Shown in pieces: positions 38,447-46,383 of a stretch of 64,000 nt of DNA. Each line of letters opens with the position of its first letter. Within the stretch, counting starts at the first letter, position 1. Under the pieces are notes generated by a model, which searched no databases, was not told where the DNA came from, and saw only the letters and a program-made list of their open reading frames with translations. The position numbers and the translations under genes were made by a program. Source of the DNA: an uncultured Holophagaceae bacterium (GTDB taxonomy: Bacteria > Acidobacteriota > Holophagae > Holophagales > Holophagaceae); NCBI GenBank assembly GCA_903913215.1, contig CAIWKE010000020.1:1-64000 (forward strand). The letters run 5' to 3'.

Positions 38447-39642
38447 CGGGCCTCCGCCGCCGCCTGGAAGCCCTTTTCCAGGTCCGCGATGAGGTCCGGC
38501 TGGTCCTCGATGCCCACCGAGAAGCGCAGGAGGCCGTCGCTGATGCCCAAGCGGGCCTTCACCTCCGGGGCCGTGCGCAGGTGACTCATGCTGGCGGGGT
38601 GCTGGATGAGGCTTTCGACACCCCCCAAGCTCACCCCCCGGGTGATGACCTCCAGGGCCTCGCAGAAGCGCTGCCCTGCCAGGAGCCCCGCCCCCAGCTC
38701 GAAGCCCACCATGGCGCCAAAGCCGTTCACCATCTGCCGGGCGGCCACATCGTGACCCGGGTGCGTGGGCAGGCCGGGGTAATCCACACGGGCCACGTGG
38801 GGCTGCCAGAGCAGCCACTGGGCCAGGGCTTGGGCGTTGTCCGAGGCGCGGCGCACCCGCAGGGCGATGGTCTTGAGCCCCCGGTGCAGCAGCCAGGCGG
38901 CCATGGGATCCAGGGTGGGACCCGTGATCTTGGCCAGGTGCCAGCAGGCCACCACGTCAGCGTCTGATCCCGCGATGACCCCCGCCACCACGTCCGAATG
39001 GCCCGCCAGATACTTGGTGGCCGAGGCGACACTGACGTCGATGCCCAGGCTCAGCGGTTTCGTATGGATGGGACTTGGGAAAGTGTTATCGGCTACGGTG
39101 CGAATGCCAAACTTCTTGCCCAGGGCCGCCACTCCCGCCAGATCTGTAATGGCCAGGGTCGGGTTGGAGGGGGTTTCCACCCAAAGCATCCGGGTTCGGG
39201 GCTGGATAGCCGCTTCCCACTCCGCCAGATCCAGGGTGTTCTGGATCCAGGTGATGCGCAGGTCCCGCTCCACTTCCCAGCGGCGCAGGAGCTGCTCTGT
39301 GCCCAGGTAGATGGCCGCCGGGGCCACCACATGGTCACCGTGCTTGAGGAAGGCCTCAAAGACCAGGGAGAAGGCCGCCATGCCCGAGGCGGTTACCAGG
39401 GAGCGTTCGGCCCCCTCCAGCTCCGCCAATACAGCCTCCACCTCACTGGAATTGGGATTGCCCCAGCGGGTGTAGAAGGCCGGCGGTTCGACACTGGCCG
39501 AGAACTCAGCCCCCTCTCGGTTTTCCATCAACTGGAAAACAGAGGTCTGGAAGATGGGGGTGGTCACGGCGCGGGTGGTGTTGAACTGTTTCCCGGCGTG
39601 GATGGCGGTGGTGGTGGGTCCCCAGGGTTTGGGCATGGGCAT
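38443..39642 (-). CDS. Cys/Met metabolism PLP-dependent enzyme (trans-sulfuration family)
   Basis: The 399-residue protein belongs to the MetB/MetC/MetY/MGL group. PLP is held by Lys210 in SVASATKYLAGHSD; the family tyrosine/arginine site FYTRWGNPN is at 57-65 and TSGMA-like VTASGMAAF near 83-91. Cystathionine gamma-synthase, beta-lyase and O-acyl-homoserine sulfhydrylase cannot be separated by eye; the length is closer to MetB/MetC. CAGGAG precedes the ATG at 39642. Its stop overlaps the start of the thiS-like gene, which suggests shared sulfur metabolism. Confidence 0.88.
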   Translation of the reverse strand: MPMPKPWGPTTTAIHAGKQFNTTRAVTTPIFQTSVFQLMENREGAEFSASVEPPAFYTRWGNPNSSEVEAVLAELEGAERSLVTASGMAAFSLVFEAFLKHGDHVVAPAAIYLGTEQLLRRWEVERDLRITWIQNTLDLAEWEAAIQPRTRMLWVETPSNPTLAITDLAGVAALGKKFGIRTVADNTFPSPIHTKPLSLGIDVSVASATKYLAGHSDVVAGVIAGSDADVVACWHLAKITGPTLDPMAAWLLHRGLKTIALRVRRASDNAQALAQWLLWQPHVARVDYPGLPTHPGHDVAARQMVNGFGAMVGFELGAGLLAGQRFCEALEVITRGVSLGGVESLIQHPASMSHLRTAPEVKARLGISDGLLRFSVGIEDQPDLIADLEKGFQAAAEAR

Positions 39643-39675
39643 CGGGCTCCTGTCACCAGAATAGGCCCGACTTGG

Positions 39676-39963
39676 CTATCGCTTCCAGAAGACGATGGCC
39701 AGGGCCACCACGGCGAAGGTGATGACCGTGATGAGGCGCCAGACCGTGGGCTTGTCATCGGGCAGGTCGAAGGGGCCCCGGTCCTCCAGGGCTGCCCGGG
39801 TCAGCTCATCTTCGGGAGGAGCCACCAGATGGCGGCAGCTCACGCAGCGGAAGGGCTCGCCCGGAGTCTCGATGGCATCCACCACGGAGCTGCCGCAGCT
39901 CTGACAGATGTGAACCAGCCCAGGATGGCAGGCCTCAAGGGCGGAAGGGATCTCGTTGCTCAT
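39676..39963 (-). CDS. Small zinc-ribbon, tail-anchored membrane protein
   Basis: The 95-residue protein has two CxxC pairs (CQSC near 20-23 and CVSC near 40-43) that form a zinc-ribbon, then an acidic linker, and one C-terminal hydrophobic segment (about 75-92). I do not recognise a named family. It lies between gatB and the PLP enzyme, on the same strand and with short gaps, but no functional link is apparent. Confidence 0.75.
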   Translation of the reverse strand: MSNEIPSALEACHPGLVHICQSCGSSVVDAIETPGEPFRCVSCRHLVAPPEDELTRAALEDRGPFDLPDDKPTVWRLITVITFAVVALAIVFWKR

Positions 39964-39984
39964 GTCCCCAGCATCGGGTCAAAC

Positions 39985-41436
39985 CTAGGCATTGGCCAGC
40001 CTATCGCTCAAGACTTCCTGAACAAGGGCCGGGTCCACCTTCCCACCCCCCGCCTTGAGCACCTGGCCCACCAGGAAGCCCCGGAGGCTGTCCTTGCCAC
40101 CCTTGATCTGGGCCACAGGGCCCGGGTGGGCAGCCAGGACCTGGGCCACCAGGGCCTCGATGGCCCCGCGATCCCGTACCTGGGCAAGCCCCTTGGCGGC
40201 CACGATGGCGTCGGCGCTGCCCTCGCCGACCAGGAGAGCTGGGAAGACCTGATCTTTGGCGGCGCCAAAGGAAATGGTCCGGGCCTCCACTAGGGCCACC
40301 AGGCCCGCAAGGCTCTCTGGGCTCAAGGGAAAGGCCTCAATACCGATGCCCCGCTCGTTCAGGGTGCGGCTCACCTCGCCCAGCAGCCAGGCTGCGGCGC
40401 CCCGGGCGGTGCCGCTGAGGCGGGCCAGGGTCTCGAAGTAAGCAGCGAAGGCAGGACTCTGGGCCAGGGTGCGGGCCTCGTCCAGGCCCAGGCCGTGGAC
40501 CTCCACCCACCGCTGGATCTGCCGCTCGGGCAGCTCTGGGAGGCTGGCACGTACGGCCTCGATCTCGGTTGACTCAATGCTGAGGGGGGGGAGATCCGGC
40601 TCGGGGAAGTAGCGGTAGTCCATGGCCGCCTCCTTGGTGCGCTGGGCTCGGGTCTCCCCGGCCAGGGCATCCCAGCCCCGGGTCTCCATGAGCACGGGCT
40701 GGCCCTGGCCCAGCAACCCCGCCTGCCGCTGGATTTCGTGGTCCAGGGCCTGGCGTACGAAGCGGAACGAGTTCAGGTTCTTCACCTCGACCCGAGTGCC
40801 AAAAGCCTCCCCGGAGCGACGCAAGCTCACGTTGGCATCACAGCGGAAGCTGCCGTCCTCCAGGTTGCCATCACAGATGCCCAGTGCCACCACCAGGCGG
40901 TGCAGGGTCTTGAGGTATTCCGAAGCCTCCAGGGCGCTGCGGAGGTCCGGCGCTCCCACGATCTCCAAGAGGGGCACGCCAGCCCGGTTCAGGTCCACGA
41001 GGCTCTGTCCTTCGGCCTCATGATGGCTCTTGCCCGCGTCCTCCTCTAGGTGGGCCCGCTCCAGGCGGATCCGTACGGGACCGGTGGCGCCACGGACGGT
41101 GGGATCACCGGGAATATCCAAATCACCGCCTTCCACCAGGGCCACGGGCCCCTGGGTGATCTGGTAGCCCTTGGGCAGGTCCGGGTAGAAGTACTGCTTC
41201 CGGTAGAAGGTGCTGCGGGGCTGAATGCGGGCCTCCACAGCCAGACCCAGGGCCAGGGCCATGCGGACCGCCTCGGCGTTGAGGGCGGGCAGGGCGCCAG
41301 GTAGCCCCAGGCAGACCGGACAGGTCTGGCTGTTCGGAGGGGCCCCCACCCGGTTGGCGCAGGCGCAGAACATCTTGGACCGCGTACGCAGCTGGACGTG
41401 GACCTCCAGACCGATGACCGCCTCATACCCGCTCAT
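39985..41436 (-). CDS. gatB: Aspartyl/glutamyl-tRNA amidotransferase subunit B
   Basis: GatB is the tRNA-binding kinase subunit of GatCAB, which converts Glu-tRNA(Gln) or Asp-tRNA(Asn) to the amide form. The 483-residue protein has GLEVHVQLRTRSKMFC near 9-24, the zinc cysteines in CPVCLGLPGALP and YPDLPKGYQITQ near 88-99, with the C-terminal YqeY-like tail. gatA and gatC are not in the window. The ATG at 41436 has GGGGG upstream. Confidence 0.95.
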   Translation of the reverse strand: MSGYEAVIGLEVHVQLRTRSKMFCACANRVGAPPNSQTCPVCLGLPGALPALNAEAVRMALALGLAVEARIQPRSTFYRKQYFYPDLPKGYQITQGPVALVEGGDLDIPGDPTVRGATGPVRIRLERAHLEEDAGKSHHEAEGQSLVDLNRAGVPLLEIVGAPDLRSALEASEYLKTLHRLVVALGICDGNLEDGSFRCDANVSLRRSGEAFGTRVEVKNLNSFRFVRQALDHEIQRQAGLLGQGQPVLMETRGWDALAGETRAQRTKEAAMDYRYFPEPDLPPLSIESTEIEAVRASLPELPERQIQRWVEVHGLGLDEARTLAQSPAFAAYFETLARLSGTARGAAAWLLGEVSRTLNERGIGIEAFPLSPESLAGLVALVEARTISFGAAKDQVFPALLVGEGSADAIVAAKGLAQVRDRGAIEALVAQVLAAHPGPVAQIKGGKDSLRGFLVGQVLKAGGGKVDPALVQEVLSDRLANA

Positions 41437-41474
41437 GCCGCCCCCAAGAGCCAGTGTAGCCCGGAGGCCCGCGT

Positions 41475-42221
41475 CTACTGGATGGTGAAGCTGCTGGTGT
41501 CGCGCAGGCGCTGCTTCTCGCCGGCCCCGCTGCCGCTGGAGCTGAATTCTGACTTCACGCAGACCAGGCGGTCCCCAACCTTCTGGTAGGTGTAGGACTC
41601 CTCGCGCTCCTGGCTGAAGCTCGCGACCAGGAAGAAGCGGCCCTTCACACTGGCCTTGGTGCTGGTTGCCAGGGGCACCCCGGCCTCGTCGATCCAGATT
41701 TGGACCGTGCCTGTGAATTCCTTTACATATTTACGTGTCTGCTTGTTGAGCCCCCCAGTGGTCAGGTCGAAGCTGAGGAGCCGGGCGGGGCGGCCGTTCC
41801 AGGTCTCGGCCTTCTCGCCCTGGAAGTTGGCGTGCTCCAGCTCCCCCGCCACGGCCTCCGCAGCGTTGATGCGGTCCGCCACCAGGCGCGGCGTAAGGGC
41901 GTTGAGGCCCATTGTGGTGGGAGTCTTGGCATCCGGATCCTTGCGGGTGGCCCGGCCCTCCTGGCCGAATTTGCTGAGTAGGGCCCGATCCCACATCACC
42001 CGGAGACCCAGGGGGCCATCCTCCACCCAGGCTGAGGCCTGACCCGAAAGCTCCACGGCCTCCTTGCCTTCACCATTCTTGTTCCATCGATTCACAGTCA
42101 GGGTGCCCTTGAGGGGGGTGCTACCCGGGAGACGGGCGAGGGCGGCTTTCAGGTCAGCCACTCCGTCGGCCTGAAGCCCGGACACCAAGAGCAGAAAGAG
42201 GGCGGGCAACAGGGGACGCAT
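41475..42221 (-). CDS. Secreted hypothetical protein
   Basis: The 248-residue protein has a signal peptide of about 18 residues ending LQA-D. The mature part is rich in beta-type sequence with TLTVNRWNKNGEGKEAVELSG and FTGTVQIWIDEAGVPLATSTKA, and resembles outer-membrane lipoprotein-sorting or LolA-like folds only loosely. It has one cysteine near the C-terminus and no lipobox. It lies between gatB and mnmE; I cannot assign a function. Confidence 0.7.
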   Translation of the reverse strand: MRPLLPALFLLLVSGLQADGVADLKAALARLPGSTPLKGTLTVNRWNKNGEGKEAVELSGQASAWVEDGPLGLRVMWDRALLSKFGQEGRATRKDPDAKTPTTMGLNALTPRLVADRINAAEAVAGELEHANFQGEKAETWNGRPARLLSFDLTTGGLNKQTRKYVKEFTGTVQIWIDEAGVPLATSTKASVKGRFFLVASFSQEREESYTYQKVGDRLVCVKSEFSSSGSGAGEKQRLRDTSSFTIQ

Positions 42222-42279
42222 GGTGGCTCCAATGGGCTACAAGGGCAGAGATGCTGGACCTCAAGCAAGGGTTCCAAGA

Positions 42280-43581
42280 TTACTTGCCCAGACAGAAGCC
42301 GCTGAACAGCGCGTCCAGGGCACTATCGGCGCGGTCGTTCCCTGTGAGCCGGGCCAGGAGACCCCAGGCCCCCTGCAGCAGTGAGGCCGGCAGTTCGGGG
42401 GGACAGCCAACCTGCAATTCTGTCAACAAATCCAGCTGTTTGACCAGGTCATCCAGCAGGCCCAACTGTCGCTCCGTGGCCAGGGCGCCCAGACAGGACT
42501 CGGGGGCCAGCCCACCCAATAGTCGCTCCTTCAGGGCCGTCTCCAGGGCATTCAGCTCCCCTTTCAAGGCACTGATGAGGGTTCCTTCAGGTTGTGCCTG
42601 ATCGCCAAAGGTTCGGACCTCCAGGACCTTGGCTAGGAAGGGTGTCAGAACCTCCAGGATCATCACATCAGCGCTTCCATCCATTGCGGGAATCAGGTGC
42701 AGGATCAGGTCCGCAGCCGCCAGGAGGGGGGCCACCCGGGCCACACCCAGGCGCTCCACGGGTTCCGTGGCCTCCCGCAGTCCAGCCGTGTCAAAGAGGC
42801 GCAGGGGCAAGCCCCGCCACTCGCAGCGCACCTCCAGCACGTCCCGGGTGGTGCCGGGCAGCTCGGTGACGATCGCCCGGTCCTCGCCGGCCAAGGCGTT
42901 GAAGAGGGTGCTCTTCCCGGCGTTGGGCCGCCCCACCAGCACCAGGCGCAGGCCCTCGCGCAGGTGGTGGGCCGCCCGGGCACGGGATTGTTCCACGTGG
43001 AACCGGGCACGGAGTGGGATCAGGCAGGTTGACAAATAGCCTATATTCAACAAAATGCCTTCTTCTTCGCCGTAATCCACCGCTGCTTCGGCCCGGGCCA
43101 TCCAGGGTGCCAGAGCCTCCTGGGCCTCCTGGATCCAGGCGGGCTGGGCCCCGGCCCGGGCCTGGGCGAGGCGGACCTGGGTATCCGTTTCAGCTGCCAC
43201 CAGGTCCCGCAAGGCCTCGGCCTCCAAGAGGCCCTGTTTGCCGTTGAGGAGGGCCCGCCGGGTGAATTCGCCCGGCTCCGCCAACCGGATGCCCAGGTGG
43301 CCCAGGTGATCCAAGAGGCGGCGCACCAGGAGGGGATTGCCGTGGACCTGCAGTTCCACCAGGTCTTCACCCGTGTAGCTGGCGGGGCCTGGGAAGTAGA
43401 GCACCAGGGCCTTTTCCCGGAAGCCATCCCAGCAAAGCTGGCGCAGGGAGGCCACCCGGGGTTGGGGCAGGCTCAGGAGTGGGGCCAGTTGGCGGCCTAG
43501 ATCCGGCCCCGAAACGCGCAACACCGCCACTGCCGAGGGCAGCAGCGGTGTGGCGGGGGCGCAGATCGGATCCGGAAGCAC
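42280..43581 (-). CDS. mnmE: tRNA modification GTPase MnmE
   Basis: MnmE with MnmG installs the wobble-uridine carboxymethylaminomethyl group. The 433-residue protein has the N-terminal formyl-THF-binding domain, a helical domain with an inserted GTPase (G1 GRPNAGKSTLFNALAG near 215, G3 DTAGLRE near 262), and the C-terminal CLGK that carries the essential cysteine. The GTG at 43581 lies nine bases beyond the jag stop. It is a little shorter than typical MnmE (about 450). A parS-like site is embedded in the coding sequence and translates as FHVEQ. mnmG and the parAB genes often found beside it are absent. Confidence 0.94.
   Translation of the reverse strand: MLPDPICAPATPLLPSAVAVLRVSGPDLGRQLAPLLSLPQPRVASLRQLCWDGFREKALVLYFPGPASYTGEDLVELQVHGNPLLVRRLLDHLGHLGIRLAEPGEFTRRALLNGKQGLLEAEALRDLVAAETDTQVRLAQARAGAQPAWIQEAQEALAPWMARAEAAVDYGEEEGILLNIGYLSTCLIPLRARFHVEQSRARAAHHLREGLRLVLVGRPNAGKSTLFNALAGEDRAIVTELPGTTRDVLEVRCEWRGLPLRLFDTAGLREATEPVERLGVARVAPLLAAADLILHLIPAMDGSADVMILEVLTPFLAKVLEVRTFGDQAQPEGTLISALKGELNALETALKERLLGGLAPESCLGALATERQLGLLDDLVKQLDLLTELQVGCPPELPASLLQGAWGLLARLTGNDRADSALDALFSGFCLGK
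42989..43004. other. parS-like centromere site 2 (inside mnmE)
   Basis: TGTTCCACGTGGAACC differs from the consensus TGTTCCACGTGGAACA only in the last base and contains the same 14-bp palindrome as site 1. It is within mnmE, about 4.8 kb from the oriC-like region, reading FHVEQ in the protein. In-gene parS copies are known in other genomes. Confidence 0.85.
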
Positions 43582-43590
43582 CGGTTCAGT

Positions 43591-44055
43591 CTACTTGCGG
43601 AAGACCTTCACGGGCTTGAAGGTGCCGGTACCTTCGCTTTCGGTGCCCAGACCCGCCTCGCGGCTGACCACCAGATGCACCCAGCGACGCTCCCGGGCGC
43701 TGAGGGCGCCCAAGGTGTGGCTGCCCAGTTCCCGGGCCCTCTCGGCGGCATACTGGCCCATGGCCATGACCTCCTGCATGCGGAAGAGGCGAGCGCCCTT
43801 TACGTCCAGATAGGCCAGCTTCTGATCTTCGCGCTCACCCTGGGCCTCGTGGACCAGGAACTGGAGGGCATCCAGGGCCACACCCCGGTTGGCGCCCAGC
43901 AGGGCGGCGTCGGGACCGGAGACGGCCACACGGTTGGGGAAGGCCTCCTCATCCCCAGAGGGGGAGAAGCGGGCTTCTACGCTGAGGCCAAGGTGGGTGG
44001 CCCAGCGGGTCAAGAGCTCGGGGACGGATTCCAGACTGGCGCCGCTTTTCCGCAT
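43591..44055 (-). CDS. jag: Jag/KhpB-type KH-R3H RNA-binding protein
   Basis: The 154-residue protein has a KH-like region (about 1-85) and a C-terminal R3H domain with ARERRWVHLVVSREAGLGTESEGTG near 119-143. Jag/KhpB binds RNA and affects cell shape and sporulation in Firmicutes, and commonly follows yidC near the origin. TAGGAG precedes the ATG. The N-terminal Jag domain of longer forms is absent or reduced. Confidence 0.87.
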   Translation of the reverse strand: MRKSGASLESVPELLTRWATHLGLSVEARFSPSGDEEAFPNRVAVSGPDAALLGANRGVALDALQFLVHEAQGEREDQKLAYLDVKGARLFRMQEVMAMGQYAAERARELGSHTLGALSARERRWVHLVVSREAGLGTESEGTGTFKPVKVFRK

Positions 44056-44064
44056 GGTGGGCTC

Positions 44065-45624
44065 CTACAGCGTGATGGGCTGGGGCTCGTAGGTCCGCAT
44101 GATCCACCAGGTCTGTGCCAGGCCGATCATGTTGAACACGAAGTAGTAGATGGCCACGCCCGCGGGGCTGCCGGCGAACATGAAGGTCATCATGGCGGGC
44201 ATCATGACCAGCATCATCTTGCGCTGGGCGGGGTCACCCATGGCCGGAGTCATGGCCTGCTGGGCGAACATCGAGGCGCCCATGAGCACCGGGAAGATGT
44301 AGTAGGGATCCTTCGCGGAGAGATCCACGATCCAGCCAAAGAAGGGGGCGTGGCGCAGCTCATAGACGTTGTTTAGCATGGACCAGAGAGCCAGGAAAAT
44401 GGGCATCTGGAGCAGCATGGGGAGGCAACCACCCATGGGGTTGTGGCCATTCTTCTTGTAGAGGGCCATGAGCTCTTTCTGCATCTCGGCCTTCTTGGTC
44501 ATGTCGCTGCCGAACTTCTCATACTTGGCCTGGATGGCCTTCTGGTGGGGTTCGAAGTCCTTCATGCGGAGCATGGAGATGGTCTGCTTGCCCGACAGGT
44601 GCCACATGAAAGCCACGCGAATGATCAGCGTGAAGACCACGATGGACCAACCCCAGTTGCCCACCACGGCGTGGACCTTCTTGAGGATCCAGAAGAGCAG
44701 GTGGGAGACCGCGCCGAAGAAGCCGTAGTCGATGACGTCTGTGAAGGGCTTCTCGAAGGCAAGGAGGGGCTCGGCCTGCTTGGGTCCGAAGTAGAGGGAG
44801 GCCTCGGCCTGGCCGTTCTCGGGCAGGAGCTGGTAGCCAGCATTGTCCCGGGCCGCCGGGCGGGGCAGCTTCCAGAGGGCGGCGAAGTAGTGATTGCGCT
44901 GGTTCTTGGCGTCCTTTTCCAGGCCCGCGTCCATGCCCAGCCGCTCGGCCGAGGGGGGCAGCACCTTGCGCTTGGCGCCCATGAAGCTGAAGAAGGGGTC
45001 GCTCAGCATTTCGGACCACTTCACGGCGTCCACACCCTTGGTCGACAGCGTGAAGACACGATCCAGCCGCTTCACGGGCTCTTCGGTGGCGGGGTTCACT
45101 ATGAGCTGCAGGGCAGCATTGCGGGGGGTCTTGACCTCCACCTTGAGCACATGACCCTTGGCAGGGACCGTGTAGGTGAGGCTTTCCCCAGCGGCATTCT
45201 CGAAGATGACCCGGGTGTTGGGGCCATCGACCTCGTCCCGCGCCGTCTCAAAGCCAGCGCCATTCAGGGCGCCCAGGCCCGGGAAAGTGTCTGGAAAGAA
45301 GGGGGTTCCGTCGTGGCGCCACACAGCCTGCTTGATGGCGCCCGTGGCCACCTGCCAGGTGAGCACCAACTCGTCGGAGGAGAGGTTGTGGGTGAGGGCG
45401 GCGTCAGCGACCTTCACACCCTCGGCGCCGGCCATGGGCTTGGGCGCAGGGGTCAGGACCACAGGGGCCTGGGCCTTGGCCGTGGGGGCGGAGGCGGGGG
45501 TAGGTGCGCTCTGGACGACCTGGGTCTTGGGGGCGGGTTTCGCAAAGTGCGATGTCAGCCAAATCTGGCTGATCACCAGGACCGCGCTGCCGAGGACGAA
45601 GTAGAGAGTGTTGCGATTGATCAT
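44065..45624 (-). CDS. yidC: Membrane protein insertase YidC
   Basis: YidC inserts and folds inner-membrane proteins with or without SecYEG. The 519-residue protein is the Gram-negative type: N-terminal membrane segment (about 8-24), large periplasmic beta domain (about 70-300), and the C-terminal 60-kDa insertase core with GWSIVVFTLIIRVAFMWH near 331-348, GGCLPMLLQMPIFLALWSML near 404-423 and the following helices. The ATG at 45624 overlaps the rnpA stop (ATGA). The small yidD gene often between them is missing. Confidence 0.95.
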   Translation of the reverse strand: MINRNTLYFVLGSAVLVISQIWLTSHFAKPAPKTQVVQSAPTPASAPTAKAQAPVVLTPAPKPMAGAEGVKVADAALTHNLSSDELVLTWQVATGAIKQAVWRHDGTPFFPDTFPGLGALNGAGFETARDEVDGPNTRVIFENAAGESLTYTVPAKGHVLKVEVKTPRNAALQLIVNPATEEPVKRLDRVFTLSTKGVDAVKWSEMLSDPFFSFMGAKRKVLPPSAERLGMDAGLEKDAKNQRNHYFAALWKLPRPAARDNAGYQLLPENGQAEASLYFGPKQAEPLLAFEKPFTDVIDYGFFGAVSHLLFWILKKVHAVVGNWGWSIVVFTLIIRVAFMWHLSGKQTISMLRMKDFEPHQKAIQAKYEKFGSDMTKKAEMQKELMALYKKNGHNPMGGCLPMLLQMPIFLALWSMLNNVYELRHAPFFGWIVDLSAKDPYYIFPVLMGASMFAQQAMTPAMGDPAQRKMMLVMMPAMMTFMFAGSPAGVAIYYFVFNMIGLAQTWWIMRTYEPQPITL

Positions 45625-45989
45625 GGGGTATCCAGGGCGGGGAGTCGGCGCAGGGCCAGCCGGAGCTGGTTTTCAATGTCCTGGTAACTGAGGTTGGCAA
45701 GGGGCGGGGTGCTGCGTCCAGGACGAACCCACACGATCCAGGGAAGGTCCAGCAGGGGTTCCACACTGGCCAGGAAGGCCATGCGGACCTGGCGGCGGAA
45801 GCGGTTGCGTAGGACCGCGCGGCCCGTCTTCCGGGGCGAGGTGACCAGCAGCAGGGGGCCGAGGCCTTCAGTGCGGCGCCAGGCACGGATGTCCAGCAAC
45901 GACGTCTGCCCCAGCAAGGGCCGGGGCAGGGGGGCGGGAACCACGTGGTCCTTGTGGCGGACCGTGCGAAAGCGGCCCTTGAAGATCAC
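45621..45989 (-). CDS. rnpA: Ribonuclease P protein component
   Basis: RnpA assists RNase P RNA in 5' maturation of tRNA. The 122-residue frame contains the family signature RKTGRAVLRNRFRRQVR near 53-69. The start is uncertain: GTG at 45989 is the only standard start after the rpmH stop, which lies in the same frame 45 bases upstream, but it lacks a strong ribosome site. Coupling to rpmH and to yidC (overlap of four bases) is typical of the origin-proximal cluster. Confidence 0.87.
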   Translation of the reverse strand: MIFKGRFRTVRHKDHVVPAPLPRPLLGQTSLLDIRAWRRTEGLGPLLLVTSPRKTGRAVLRNRFRRQVRMAFLASVEPLLDLPWIVWVRPGRSTPPLANLSYQDIENQLRLALRRLPALDTP

Positions 45990-46034
45990 GGGATACCGAT
46001 CACGGGACAGTACCCGGGCCGGGACAGTGGGGGC

Positions 46035-46169
46035 CTAGAGCGCCAGGACGTGGCGACCCTTGGCGCGGCGGCGCTTGAGCACCAGACGACCATTCTTGGT
46101 CTTCATCCGGCTCAGGAAACCGTGGGTCTTGGCACGGCGACGATTATTGGGCTGAAAGGTCCGCTTCAT
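46035..46169 (-). CDS. rpmH: Ribosomal protein bL34
   Basis: The 44-residue, highly basic protein starts [18 protein letters not shown] and ends RHVLAL, the unmistakable bL34 pattern. GAGGTGG lies four bases before the ATG at 46169. It is the first gene of the leftward rpmH-rnpA-yidC-jag-mnmE cluster. A good promoter candidate lies 50-75 bases upstream. Confidence 0.97.
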   Translation of the reverse strand: MKRTFQPNNRRRAKTHGFLSRMKTKNGRLVLKRRRAKGRHVLAL

Positions 46170-46215
46170 GATTCCACCTCAGGGGTCCCCTCCCTGGGAG
46201 GAGGACGAACCTTCA

Positions 46216-46244
46216 ACAATACCAGTGAGGTGCTATGGCCTCAA
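46216..46244 (-). promoter_or_regulatory. Candidate sigma-70-type promoter for rpmH
   Basis: Read leftward, TTGAGG (46244-46239) and TATTGT (46221-46216) are separated by 17 bases, four of six matches to each consensus hexamer. It lies 47 bases upstream of the rpmH start in the 214-base gap between rpmH and dnaA. No transcription data exist here, so it is a sequence-based guess. Confidence 0.45.
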
Positions 46245-46383
46245 GGGTAATTCCACACTCCCATCACAGCGCCGGGGTGCTAGATTGAGAATCCCCCCCG
46301 CGAGCCTGGCGTGGCCGGCGTGTGCGCTGCACATTCCGTCGTCCCGGCGTGTCCGCAGTCCGCCCTCCACTGGTGAAAATCTC

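Noticed and set aside
46168-46383. N-terminal extension of dnaA
   Set aside because: The frame is open but crosses the rpmH promoter region; DnaA domain I begins at 46384.
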